From: Pseudomonadales bacterium
GTDB taxonomy: Bacteria > Pseudomonadota > Gammaproteobacteria > Pseudomonadales > Azotimanducaceae
Direction: 5' to 3'
Assembly: GCA_007130155.1 (NCBI GenBank)
Contig: SLTB01000029.1
Span: 1-46,268 of the forward strand
DNA: 46,268 bases
Positions within the stretch are counted from its first letter, which is position 1, and each line of letters starts with the position of its first letter. A program made the position numbers and the translations under genes. Below are positions 26,072 to 34,121 of the stretch, piece after piece. The notes under the pieces were generated by a model. It saw only the letters and a list, made by a program, of their open reading frames with translations, did no database searches and was not told the DNA's origin.

Positions 26072-26742
26072 GGAGCGCGGCCGAGCGCCAGTTCCGCATC
26101 CCCACCGATAGCCAGCGCAGGATCGTGAGTCACGAGGACGAGTGCCCGATTCTCCTCCGCCAGCACCTCAAGCAACTGCGCGAACACGGCATCACCCGTA
26201 TCACGATCCAGATTACCCGTAGGCTCATCAGCCAGAATCACCGACGGTTCATGCACCAGAGCTCTGGCAATGGCCACACGCTGCTGCTCACCGCCGGAAA
26301 GGGTATCGGGAAAGGCATCCTCGCGGTCAGCCAGCCCAAGACGCTGCAATCGCCACCGGGCCCGCCCGAAGGGATCATCCAAGCCATTGAGTTCAGCCAA
26401 GAGCGCCACGTTCTCCAACGCCGTAAGGGTGGGCACCAGATTGAAAAATTGAAATACGAAGCCAAGGTGTCGGCGGCGAAATGCTGTCCGCGTCGTCTCG
26501 TCAAGCTCGGCCAGGTTCCAGTCCCGGCCCGCCACCCGCCAGACCATGTGGCCAGCATCCGGACGATCGAGGCCCGCAAGCAGGTTCAGCAACGTGGATT
26601 TTCCGCTGCCGCTGCGACCCGTGATGGTCAACCGCTGGCCGGGAGACAGGACGAAGGCAACATTCTCGAGAACCGGAATGCGGCGATCGCCCTGGGTAAA
26701 GACACGCGTCAAGCCCTCCACCTCGAGCAGAACGCTGGCCAT
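26068..26742 (-). CDS. ABC transporter ATP-binding protein, LolD/MacB type
   Basis: This 224-residue ATPase has Walker [14 protein letters not shown]-loop FQFFNLVP, signature [15 protein letters not shown], Walker [13 protein letters not shown] and switch His in LVTHD. The size and [13 protein letters not shown] spacing match the LolD/MacB/FtsE group. It energises the neighbouring double-FtsX permease; its start codon directly follows the NUDIX stop, giving one compact transcription unit of NUDIX, ATPase, permease and lipocalin. Confidence 0.9.
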   Translation of the reverse strand: MASVLLEVEGLTRVFTQGDRRIPVLENVAFVLSPGQRLTITGRSGSGKSTLLNLLAGLDRPDAGHMVWRVAGRDWNLAELDETTRTAFRRRHLGFVFQFFNLVPTLTALENVALLAELNGLDDPFGRARWRLQRLGLADREDAFPDTLSGGEQQRVAIARALVHEPSVILADEPTGNLDRDTGDAVFAQLLEVLAEENRALVLVTHDPALAIGGDAELALGRAP

Positions 26743-27561
26743 TCAGGGCATTCCGGCTGGCGCTTGCAGTCCCTCCTTGGACAGATCCTCATCCGGCGTC
26801 ACCAGATGGAGGTGTTCGCGCCGCACAACCGTGTCGAGGACTTCTTCCACTGTCGACCAGGTGGCCAAGGCCCGCAGCGTAACCAGAGTGGGGTAAATCA
26901 GATTGAACTCGCCGCGCTCCCGTGCTGCCAGCGCGTCACCCGGCCGGACCCAACAGCTGTCCACCAGTTCGTGTTCGTCATGCAGACCTTCTTGCTCGCC
27001 GGGAGCTGCAGCGACGAAAAACCGAGTGTCGTAGCGGCGGGGCGGCCCCTCAGGCGTGATCCAGTGGCTGAAGTAGTGGACCCGATCCACCGCCAGCTGC
27101 ATGGCCATCTGCTGGCAGACCTCGAGAAAACTGCGATGGCCTGCATTCAGCTCGTCCCGCAGGGCTCGAAGCCCTGCTGCCCAGCGCGGCTTGCGCGCCC
27201 GCAACATGGCACCGTCCGGACCGTAAACCAACAGCATGCCGGCCTCCTCGAAGCACTCGCGAACCGCAGCCACCCAGAACGCCAGTCCCCCGGCCTTAAG
27301 CCCGAGCCGGGCGCTGGCTTCGGCATCCGTGAGACCGCTGCAGTGAGCCGCCATGGCGCCGACAGCATCCTCGATGTCCACCTTGCCACCGGGAAACACA
27401 TGCAGTCCGCCGAAGTCCGTGCGTTTCGCCCGCTGCATCATGAAGACCTCGAGGCCCTCGCGCCCATCGCGCAGCAGCACCACCGTCGCAGCAAAGCGCA
27501 TGTGCGCGTCGGCGGCGGCAACGAACCCGGTTTGGCCGGGGAAGTAGCCCTGATCATTCAT
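26743..27561 (-). CDS. NUDIX hydrolase, NUDT19-like
   Basis: This 272-residue NUDIX protein has a split box: FPGGKVD followed, after an insertion of about 40 residues, by AVRECFEEAGMLLV, which supplies the metal-binding REXXEE core. This arrangement is seen in the NUDT19/RP2 group, some members of which hydrolyse acyl-CoA to 4'-phosphopantetheine products. I start at ATG 27561; the frame is open for 63 more codons, but the composition is not protein-like. It is the first gene of the ABC/lipocalin unit, suggesting a link to acyl-CoA or lipid handling (inference). Confidence 0.8.
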   Translation of the reverse strand: MNDQGYFPGQTGFVAAADAHMRFAATVVLLRDGREGLEVFMMQRAKRTDFGGLHVFPGGKVDIEDAVGAMAAHCSGLTDAEASARLGLKAGGLAFWVAAVRECFEEAGMLLVYGPDGAMLRARKPRWAAGLRALRDELNAGHRSFLEVCQQMAMQLAVDRVHYFSHWITPEGPPRRYDTRFFVAAAPGEQEGLHDEHELVDSCWVRPGDALAARERGEFNLIYPTLVTLRALATWSTVEEVLDTVVRREHLHLVTPDEDLSKEGLQAPAGMP

Positions 27562-27835
27562 GGCGTAGTCTCTGGATCGAAGCCCGAAATGCAGCGCGGT
27601 CAACTCGGCGGATTCACACGACGCGCCGCCAGCGGACCAAGTTACCCAGCCCAAGGCCCCCTTGTCACCCCCGATCGGTCGCACTCCTGATCCAGGGAGG
27701 CTCTGAATCGGCTTCGCCCCACTCTGGCTTGCAGAGGGCGTCTGGATCAAGACGCGTTCGCGAAGGCGTGGTGGTGCCGCGTCATGCGGATGCCATACCG
27801 AGCCGGGCGCCCTCTGACCTTCCCGGAACCGGTCC

Positions 27836-30043
27836 TCACGTCCTGCCGTGCTCGGACGCTGCGGCAGAGGCTCGATACAACAGCCAAGCCGGCAGCAGCA
27901 GGAGGTCTATCAGCAGCGCCAGAGCGATGGTGAGCAGAGTGATCTGTGCCAGCAGGGAGTTGAGGGCAAAGCTGGAGGCCGCCAGGCAGGCAAAGCCCAC
28001 GAAGAGGATCAGCGTCGTCACCACCAACGCCGGCCCCACGGTGGCCAGCGTCGACCTCACGGCGCTCGCCACGTCCCTGTCGGCCCGCAGCCGGCGATAG
28101 CGTGTCAGCAGATGCACCGTGTCGTCGACCACGATGCCCAGGGTCATGCCGAAGGCCGCCGACAAAGCCAGCCCAACATCCCCCACCAGCCAACCCCAGA
28201 CCGCAAACGCCAACGCCAACGGCAGCAGGTTGGTGAAGAGGCTGAGCACAGCCAGTCCCGGAGCACGCAAAGCCACCGCCAGCAGCGCGCCGATCACCAG
28301 CACCGCGAAAAGGTTGCCCTCGAACATGGCCGCCACATTGCGCTCGGAGATATGAGCGAACATCAGGTTGATGCCACCGTGGCGCTCGGTCACTGCAGGC
28401 GCATGCTGCGCCAGCCACCTGCCGGCACGCTCCTCGAACGCAAGCACGCGACGGGAGTCCACGTCGCGCAGGGACACCAGCAAGCGCACACTGCGATAGT
28501 CCGGATCCACCATGTTGGTGACGTCGAGCCCCAATGGCAGCGACAGCTCATAGAGCAACGTGTACTGGGCTGCCGCCTGCGCGGAGTCCGGGAGTTGGTA
28601 GGCTTTCGGCGCACCACCGGCAAGAGTGCGATTGAGGCGTTTCAAGACATCCGTATAGGTCAACACGTGAGCCGTTTCCGGCTGCTCGCGCAACCAGGCG
28701 GCAAAGGCATCTACTTCGGCCAGCCAGGCCGGGGAGTGAATGCCACCTGCGGCGTCCGCCATCAGTTGATATTCGATCTCGTACATGCCGCCCAGGCGCG
28801 CGTCCACCAACTCGGCGGCTTCTCTGAACGGCTGCTTCGGCGAGAAATAACTGACGAAGTCATCGTTGACAGCCAGCCTGGCCAGACCGGGCAGGACCAG
28901 CAGCATGACCAGCCCGCCGACAAGCAGGCGACGGCCAGGCCGCGCCGTGGCCAGCGCCGCACAACCCCGGCCCATCGCCTCCACCCAGGAAGGGCGACGA
29001 ACGGCATCAGGCAGCAGCATCACCAGCGCCGGCAGCAGCCATAGCGACAATACACCCGCCAAGAGGACCCCGATGGCGACCAGATTTCCCAGATCACGAA
29101 ACGGCGGCACGGCGCTGAAATTCATACTCAAGAAACCTGCCGCAGTGGTCAGCGTGGTCAGCAGCACCGGTCCATGATGCTCATCCAGGGCCACACGCAG
29201 ACGGGTGTAGAGCGCGCCCTCACCGCGCGCTGTCGCGAGGCCGACATGCACGCAGTCCGCCACCGCCACGGTGACGATAATGATGGGCGCCAGGGCGGAT
29301 GGCGTGGTCAATTCCATGCCCAGCCAGCCTGCGGCGCCCAGCGCGCCAGCCACCGCCGCGACCATGACGGCGAAGGTCGCCACCACCAAGGGCCAACTCG
29401 CCAGCAGCACACGCAGGCCCATCAGGATCAGCAGGAGCATCAGTGGCAGCAGGCGCAGCGAATCCTGCTGAGAGCTCTCGCTGAAGGCATGATTCATCGC
29501 CACGATGCCGGCGAGACGGATGGTCGCCTCAGGATGATCTGCGACGGCCCGCGCCGCCAGTTCGCGCGCCGCCATCATGATCCCCCGGCTACTCTGCAGG
29601 GGATCGCCCCGGGGCAAGACCGTGACGACGACCGCCGTCAGGTCCCCGTCGACTTCGATGAGCCGTCCGGACAGCATGGGATCGGCACGCGCGATATCTT
29701 CGATGCGCGCCAGGCCCGGTAGATCCAGAGCAGAGACATCCTCCACCAGCGGGCCGATGAAAATGTCGTCGCCTTCAGCCTCGCTGTGGGTGAAGTTGGT
29801 GAGCGACTCGACGCGGGTGGCGTAAGGGATCTGCCAGCCCTCGGTGGTCAGGAACTCGAGCAGACTCAGGGTCGAAGTGGCGAACAGACCCTGCGGCCCT
29901 GGTTCGACCACAAAAACGACGCTGTCAGAGGGAGAGAACACCTCCCGCAGGTGCTCGAACGCCAAGCGCTGAGGATCGTCGGGATCAAAAAAGGTCTGGT
30001 AGCGCGGATCGAACTGCAGCCTCGGAGCACCTGCCAGCAACAA
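27836..30043 (-). CDS. MMPL/RND-family exporter
   Basis: A 735-residue or longer RND transporter of the MMPL/hydrophobe-exporter type. Two sterol-sensing-domain-like blocks of five to six helices follow periplasmic loops; VAVADCVHVGLA in the first and GIVVDDTVHLLTRYRR in the second carry the conserved acidic residues of proton relay. The only usable start here, TTG 30043, would cut off the first transmembrane helix, which is plainly encoded upstream in the same frame (RVLAVCSLILLLLLAG). That frame is open to 30113 but has no ATG, GTG or TTG before 30043; ATT 30106 with GGGTGAT upstream may be the real start. A 19-bp palindrome lies about 80 bp further upstream. Confidence 0.8.
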   Translation of the reverse strand: MLLAGAPRLQFDPRYQTFFDPDDPQRLAFEHLREVFSPSDSVVFVVEPGPQGLFATSTLSLLEFLTTEGWQIPYATRVESLTNFTHSEAEGDDIFIGPLVEDVSALDLPGLARIEDIARADPMLSGRLIEVDGDLTAVVVTVLPRGDPLQSSRGIMMAARELAARAVADHPEATIRLAGIVAMNHAFSESSQQDSLRLLPLMLLLILMGLRVLLASWPLVVATFAVMVAAVAGALGAAGWLGMELTTPSALAPIIIVTVAVADCVHVGLATARGEGALYTRLRVALDEHHGPVLLTTLTTAAGFLSMNFSAVPPFRDLGNLVAIGVLLAGVLSLWLLPALVMLLPDAVRRPSWVEAMGRGCAALATARPGRRLLVGGLVMLLVLPGLARLAVNDDFVSYFSPKQPFREAAELVDARLGGMYEIEYQLMADAAGGIHSPAWLAEVDAFAAWLREQPETAHVLTYTDVLKRLNRTLAGGAPKAYQLPDSAQAAAQYTLLYELSLPLGLDVTNMVDPDYRSVRLLVSLRDVDSRRVLAFEERAGRWLAQHAPAVTERHGGINLMFAHISERNVAAMFEGNLFAVLVIGALLAVALRAPGLAVLSLFTNLLPLALAFAVWGWLVGDVGLALSAAFGMTLGIVVDDTVHLLTRYRRLRADRDVASAVRSTLATVGPALVVTTLILFVGFACLAASSFALNSLLAQITLLTIALALLIDLLLLPAWLLYRASAAASEHGRT

Positions 30044-30106
30044 CAGCAGGATCAGACTGCAGACAGCGAGGACTCGCCAGGGTGCGTTGATGCCGAGATG
30101 AAGAAT

Positions 30107-30507
30107 GTCAGATCACCCGCAGTAGCATGAACGAATCCTGGTCCCCTGTGGGGCAGGCTTTGTAGCACGACACCAGCAGCCCCGGCACTGCTGGCACTTT
30201 GCCACCATGCCCTGACGGGCCGCTAGAGAGTAAGCTTCGACCCAGGACCAGAGCGGGGTGTCGGGTCCAGGCAGGGCGCAGGGCCGCGAACTCAGCCATG
30301 AACCCGCAGCCGCGGGCGCCGATGCCAGCGGAAATACCCAAACGGCACGACGGCACGATCGACAGCAGTCGAGACCCAGGGTCAGCGTTGGCTGCGCGTG
30401 GCTCGCAGCGGGAGCAAAGGGAAGCCCTGCCGCCCCCACGCCAAGCCCTTATCGTCCGGGCCCGGAAAGCACGCGCTGCGCGATCGAACACCGCAACGGG
30501 GCAGGCC
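30107..30507. other. Divergent regulatory region between the MMPL and RHH-regulator genes
   Basis: Four hundred bases without a supportable gene; open frames here lack coding character. The region holds the palindrome at 30189-30207 and a degraded copy at 30160-30178 (TTGTAGCA, 3-nt spacer, CACCAGCA). It should contain the promoters of the exporter and of the quorum-sensing kinase unit. The copies lie 29 bp apart centre to centre, near three helical turns. Confidence 0.5.
30189..30207. promoter_or_regulatory. 19-bp palindromic operator-like site, copy 1
   Basis: The sequence is TGCTGGCACTTTGCCACCA: half-sites TGCTGGCA and TGCCACCA around a CTT spacer. Its reverse complement, TGGTGGCAAAGTGCCAGCA, differs from the site before lqsA at only 2 of 19 positions, with an identical AAG spacer. 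It lies about 80-145 bp before the exporter start and 300 bp before the RHH gene. Confidence 0.6.
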
Positions 30508-30828
30508 ATGAGCAGCGAAGATTCACCCACCAGCGCCAAGAACGCCGAGAAGTTCGTGGTGCGTCTGCCGCGGGGGATGCGCAGGCGGATCGCAGAGGCC
30601 GCGCGTGGTTACCGGCGCAGCATGAACTCAGAGATCGTCGCGCGGCTCGAACAGACCTTGTCGGGAGTGCCAGCGCCCGTCGCTGGCGTCAACGAGCCCC
30701 TGCCCCTGTTGCCACGCAGCGACCGGCCCACCCAGTCCGAGCAGCGCGAGCTCGAAATCCGCTTGCTGCGAGCCTTCCGACAGCTCTCACCGGAGCGTCA
30801 ACAGGCTCTGCTCGAGTTGCTGGATTGA
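30508..30828 (+). CDS. Arc-type ribbon-helix-helix DNA-binding regulator
   Basis: The 106-residue protein has an Arc-like ribbon-helix-helix at about residues 14-52: the strand KFVVRLPRGM, helix RRRIAEAARG and second helix MNSEIVARLEQTL, where SMNSEIV matches the Arc consensus. RHH dimers bind short palindromes through the beta strand. The C-terminal half has a helical, leucine-rich stretch (LLRAFRQLSPERQQALLELL) that may mediate oligomerisation. ATG 30508 follows GGGGCAGG. The stop is 4 nt before the LqsS-like kinase, so the regulator and kinase are coupled. It is the obvious candidate to bind the palindromes at 30189 and 35475 (inference). Confidence 0.8.
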   Translation: MSSEDSPTSAKNAEKFVVRLPRGMRRRIAEAARGYRRSMNSEIVARLEQTLSGVPAPVAGVNEPLPLLPRSDRPTQSEQRELEIRLLRAFRQLSPERQQALLELLD

Positions 30829-30832
30829 AACC

Positions 30833-32218
30833 ATGATCTATCCGCGCCCAGCCCAGCTCCAACAGGGCCTCACCCGGTTCTTCTGGCGCATCAGAAGCAC
30901 CTTGAGCGAATCCGCTCACGAGGTTCTGCGTCATTCGCGCCCGAACCTTCCCGCCATGGCAGCGGTCGGTTGTTTCGGCTATCCGCTCTATTATCTGATC
31001 TGGCGTCTGCTGTTCCCCCAGGACTATGAAAACCTGGGCCTGCGCATCATCGGCAGTCTGATCCTCGCGCCTTTGATGTTCGTCAACCATTGGCCGGCGT
31101 GGTCCGAGCGCTACTTGGTGTTCTACTTCTGGACGGCGATGGTCTATTGCCTGCCATTCTTCTTCACCTACATGCTGCTGCAGAACGCCGTACACAGCTT
31201 CGACACCGGCCAACAGACCATCGTCTGGCAGATGTCCATGGTGGTCGCCATGGCATTGCTGATCATGCTGATCAACGATGGACTGCTGGTGGGAATCGCC
31301 TTTCTGGTTGGCTCCCTGGCGGCCTGGGCTCTGTTTCTCATTGATCGCGAAAGCGTCGAATTCATGGCCATCAGCCGCGACTATCTCGCCCCCATGCCGG
31401 TCTACTTGTTCATCCTGGTGGGCGGCAGCATCTACAACCACCACCGCGAGATGATCCAGCAGGAGATGCTGCGCGCCGTTTCTTCAGTGGGGAGCAACAT
31501 CGCCCACGAACTGCGCACACCCCTGCTCGGCATCAAATCCGATGCCCGTGGCCTGCGGCGATATCTGCCCCATCTCATCGACGGCTACGAACGCGCCGCG
31601 GAAGCGGGACTGGAAGTGCGCCCCATTCGCCGCTCCCACCTCGCCACGCTGCACGACTCACTGGCCCGGATCGAAAGCGAGACCGATTTCGCCAACACCG
31701 TCATCGACATGCTGCTGATCAACTCCAGCGGCGCACGGCTCGACCCTTCGGACTTCAGCGGCCAAAGTGTCCGGGAATGTATCCAAAACGGGCTCACCCG
31801 TTTTCCTTTTGCCTCGGAACGCGAGCGCGCGCTGGTGCATGTGGTGCCAGGCGCCGACTTTCAGTTTCGCGGTTCCGACATCCTGCTCATCCACGTGCTG
31901 TTCAATCTGTTGAAGAACGCCCTCTACTACGTCGCCGCGGCAGGCAAGGGCGAGATCTTCATCTGGACAGAGCCGAATCCGAATGGCCAGAACCGGCTGT
32001 TCTTCATGGACACAGGCAGCGGTATTCCCGACAACGTTCTGCCGAGGATCTTCGATCGCTTCTTCACGTCGGCCAGCGCCGGGCGGGGCTCAGGCATAGG
32101 CCTGTCGTTCTGCAAGATGGTCATGGAGGCTTTCGGCGGGGAGATCCAATGCGAGTCGGTGCACGGTGAATTCACCCGCTTCATCCTGATTTTTCCGGGG
32201 AAAGAAGAAGATGATTGA
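30833..32218 (+). CDS. lqsS: LqsS/CqsS-like alpha-hydroxyketone sensor histidine kinase
   Basis: This is a 461-residue kinase. The N-terminal 200 residues form about six membrane helices beginning GYPLYYLIWRLLFPQDYENLGLR, closely like the CqsS/LqsS sensor domain that detects CAI-1/LAI-1 hydroxyketones. Next come the dimerisation helix with phosphoacceptor H225 in NIAHELRTPL, an N box (LFNLLKNAL) and ATP-lid glycines (DTGSGIPDN, GRGSGIGLSFCK). There is no fused receiver, as in Legionella LqsS and unlike hybrid Vibrio CqsS. It follows the RHH gene by 4 nt and overlaps the LqsR-like gene by 8 nt, indicating one operon and a cognate pair. Confidence 0.88.
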   Translation: MIYPRPAQLQQGLTRFFWRIRSTLSESAHEVLRHSRPNLPAMAAVGCFGYPLYYLIWRLLFPQDYENLGLRIIGSLILAPLMFVNHWPAWSERYLVFYFWTAMVYCLPFFFTYMLLQNAVHSFDTGQQTIVWQMSMVVAMALLIMLINDGLLVGIAFLVGSLAAWALFLIDRESVEFMAISRDYLAPMPVYLFILVGGSIYNHHREMIQQEMLRAVSSVGSNIAHELRTPLLGIKSDARGLRRYLPHLIDGYERAAEAGLEVRPIRRSHLATLHDSLARIESETDFANTVIDMLLINSSGARLDPSDFSGQSVRECIQNGLTRFPFASERERALVHVVPGADFQFRGSDILLIHVLFNLLKNALYYVAAAGKGEIFIWTEPNPNGQNRLFFMDTGSGIPDNVLPRIFDRFFTSASAGRGSGIGLSFCKMVMEAFGGEIQCESVHGEFTRFILIFPGKEEDD

Positions 32219-33227
32219 TTCGCAGCAATTGTTTCCCTACTTCTTTCCCACGACAGCGGTATTCGTCGACGACAATACCAGCTTCCTCAAGGGGCTGGCG
32301 CTGCAGCTTCCCGAGGACCTCGCATACCAGATGTTCGGCAATGCCGAGGACGCACTCACTCACATCAATCGGCCAGGCCCACCACCGCTCTATCAGCGTT
32401 GCTTCAGTCACTACCGCGCTGCTGGCGTCGACACCGGCAGCGAGCAGCTGATCCACCTCGACATCAGCCTCATCGAACGCGAAGTCAGCAACGCGGACCG
32501 TTTCCGCGAAATCGCGGTGGTGGTAGTGGACTACGACATGCCCGGCCTCGATGGCCTGACCTTCTGCAAGCGCATTGAGAATCCGCACATCCGGAAGGTG
32601 TTGTTCACGGGCGTTGCCGACGAAAAAGTGGCGATAGAGGCCTTCAATGCCGGCGTGATCGACCGTTTCATCATCAAGAATGATCCCAACGCGGTCAGCC
32701 GGGTGGTCGACAGCCTTCAGAGTCTTCAGAACGCCTACTTCCGCGGCATTTCAGAAATGCTGCGACGCTCCCTCCTGCTCAATGCGCCGGCCTTCCTGAG
32801 CGACGGGGCCTTCGAGGCATTTTTCAACCATCTGCGCCGTGATCATCGCTTCGTCGAGTACTACCTGGTTGCGCGACCGGGAGGCTTCCTGCTGCTCACC
32901 GACCATGGGGTTCTGTATCGCCTGGTCGTCCTCGACGACCGGGAAGTTGCCGCCCAGGCCCGGTTCGCCGCCACCCACGGCGCCCCTGCACAGGTCATCG
33001 AGGATCTCGAGCAGCGGCATCGCATCGGCTACTTCTACGAATCCATAGAGGAATATTTCGACGCAGCCGAGTATGAATGGGACGAGTACCTGTTCCCCTG
33101 CCAACGCCTGGCGGGCAGCGACGTCTGGTTCTGGTCGCTGATCGAATCACCACCGGTGGACATCGATTTCGACGACGAAACTTCGCACTACCAGGCCTAT
33201 CTGGAGCGCCTCGACAACGAGGCTTGA
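32211..33227 (+). CDS. lqsR: LqsR-like response regulator
   Basis: This 338-residue regulator has a complete but stretched receiver: acidic pair D20/D21 in VFVDDN, phosphoacceptor D107 in VVVVDYDMPGLDG, T133 in LFTG and K156 in FIIKND. About 85 residues separate the acidic pair from the phospho-Asp, compared with about 40 in CheY; the same expansion is a feature of Legionella LqsR. The C-terminal half (about 180-338) has no helix-turn-helix and ends in an acidic region; LqsR output domains are of unsettled biochemical function. The start overlaps the kinase stop; AAAGAAGAAG serves as the ribosome-binding site. Confidence 0.85.
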   Translation: MIDSQQLFPYFFPTTAVFVDDNTSFLKGLALQLPEDLAYQMFGNAEDALTHINRPGPPPLYQRCFSHYRAAGVDTGSEQLIHLDISLIEREVSNADRFREIAVVVVDYDMPGLDGLTFCKRIENPHIRKVLFTGVADEKVAIEAFNAGVIDRFIIKNDPNAVSRVVDSLQSLQNAYFRGISEMLRRSLLLNAPAFLSDGAFEAFFNHLRRDHRFVEYYLVARPGGFLLLTDHGVLYRLVVLDDREVAAQARFAATHGAPAQVIEDLEQRHRIGYFYESIEEYFDAAEYEWDEYLFPCQRLAGSDVWFWSLIESPPVDIDFDDETSHYQAYLERLDNEA

Positions 33228-33332
33228 CCGCGGTCACGCCCTGACGAAGCTGGCCCTGCAGGGCAATCGCTGCTCTCACGAAAGCGCCCAGTTCAGCGCC
33301 TCCCTGAAAGCGAAAAGCAGCAGCACCACCAA

Positions 33333-34112
33333 TCAGGGCCGGGCGCTGGCCTGCGCGCGCAGATTGATTTCCTCGACCAGGGCCTCGTAGTCATGGGCAT
33401 TGGTGCCCATCAGCCGATCCCAGATATTGAAGTACAGCATGAAGTGCCCTCGCCCCCGAGTATGATGGAGATTGTGATGGGTGCTGGTGATGAACCATCG
33501 CGCCACCCAGGCAGGATAGGTCTCATAGCCAAGGTGGCTGATGACATTGAGCACCGTCAGCAACACCACGTAACAGGCCAGCGCACCGGGGTGGATAGGC
33601 ATCAGCAGCGCCAGAGGCAGAATCCACGCCACCTCGATGATGGCCTCGAGAGGATGAAAGGCATAACTGGCGAACGGCGTCGGATTGTGGAAACCGTGGT
33701 GCAGTTTATGCACTCGTCGAAACACCCGCGGGTGATGCATGAAGCGATGAGCCCAGTAGTAGTAGCTGTCGTGGACCAAGGCCATGATGGCTATGGAAGC
33801 CAGAAACCAGATCCAGCCGTACTCCGAAACCTTCCAATAGATGGCCGTCAGGTCGAAGCGATCCAGGACCCAAAGTCCCAGCAGCATCACGCTGAACAAA
33901 GCAATGGACAGCACCGAGTACAACAACTCCCGCAGCGGACGCGCTGCGCGCAGCGGCTGCTGTTGAATGCGCCGTGCAGCGAGTCGCTCCCTGCCCCAAA
34001 ACCAGAATCCACCATAGAAGGCGCCAGCAATCAGGAGAAAGTGGCCAAGAAAGAGCGCAAACACCACGCCCAGAACACCCATCGCTTCCCATGCGGTGAA
34101 TGGCAGCATCAT
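33333..34112 (-). CDS. Fatty-acid hydroxylase / sterol desaturase family membrane enzyme
   Basis: This 259-residue di-iron membrane oxygenase has the histidine clusters in order: HDSYYYWAHRFMHH, HKLHHGFHN, HPLEAIIEV and STHHNLHHTRG, giving the eight or more ligands of the family, between four to five hydrophobic segments. These enzymes hydroxylate or desaturate alkyl chains or sterols using O2. It starts 9 bp after the autoinducer synthase stop, so it is in the same operon and could modify the hydroxyketone chain or its acyl precursor (inference). The 105-bp gap to the LqsR-like gene is convergent and has only a GCCCTGCAGGGC palindrome. Confidence 0.88.
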   Translation of the reverse strand: MMLPFTAWEAMGVLGVVFALFLGHFLLIAGAFYGGFWFWGRERLAARRIQQQPLRAARPLRELLYSVLSIALFSVMLLGLWVLDRFDLTAIYWKVSEYGWIWFLASIAIMALVHDSYYYWAHRFMHHPRVFRRVHKLHHGFHNPTPFASYAFHPLEAIIEVAWILPLALLMPIHPGALACYVVLLTVLNVISHLGYETYPAWVARWFITSTHHNLHHTRGRGHFMLYFNIWDRLMGTNAHDYEALVEEINLRAQASARP

Positions 34113-34121
34113 TTCGACTCC

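Noticed and set aside
30113-30439. Minus-strand open frames upstream of the exporter
   Set aside because: They cross the operator copies, are cysteine- and arginine-rich and have no recognisable domain.
33228-33332. GCCCTGCAGGGC palindrome between the convergent LqsR-like and hydroxylase genes
   Set aside because: Could be part of a terminator but has no loop of adequate size and no T-run; not listed as a feature.
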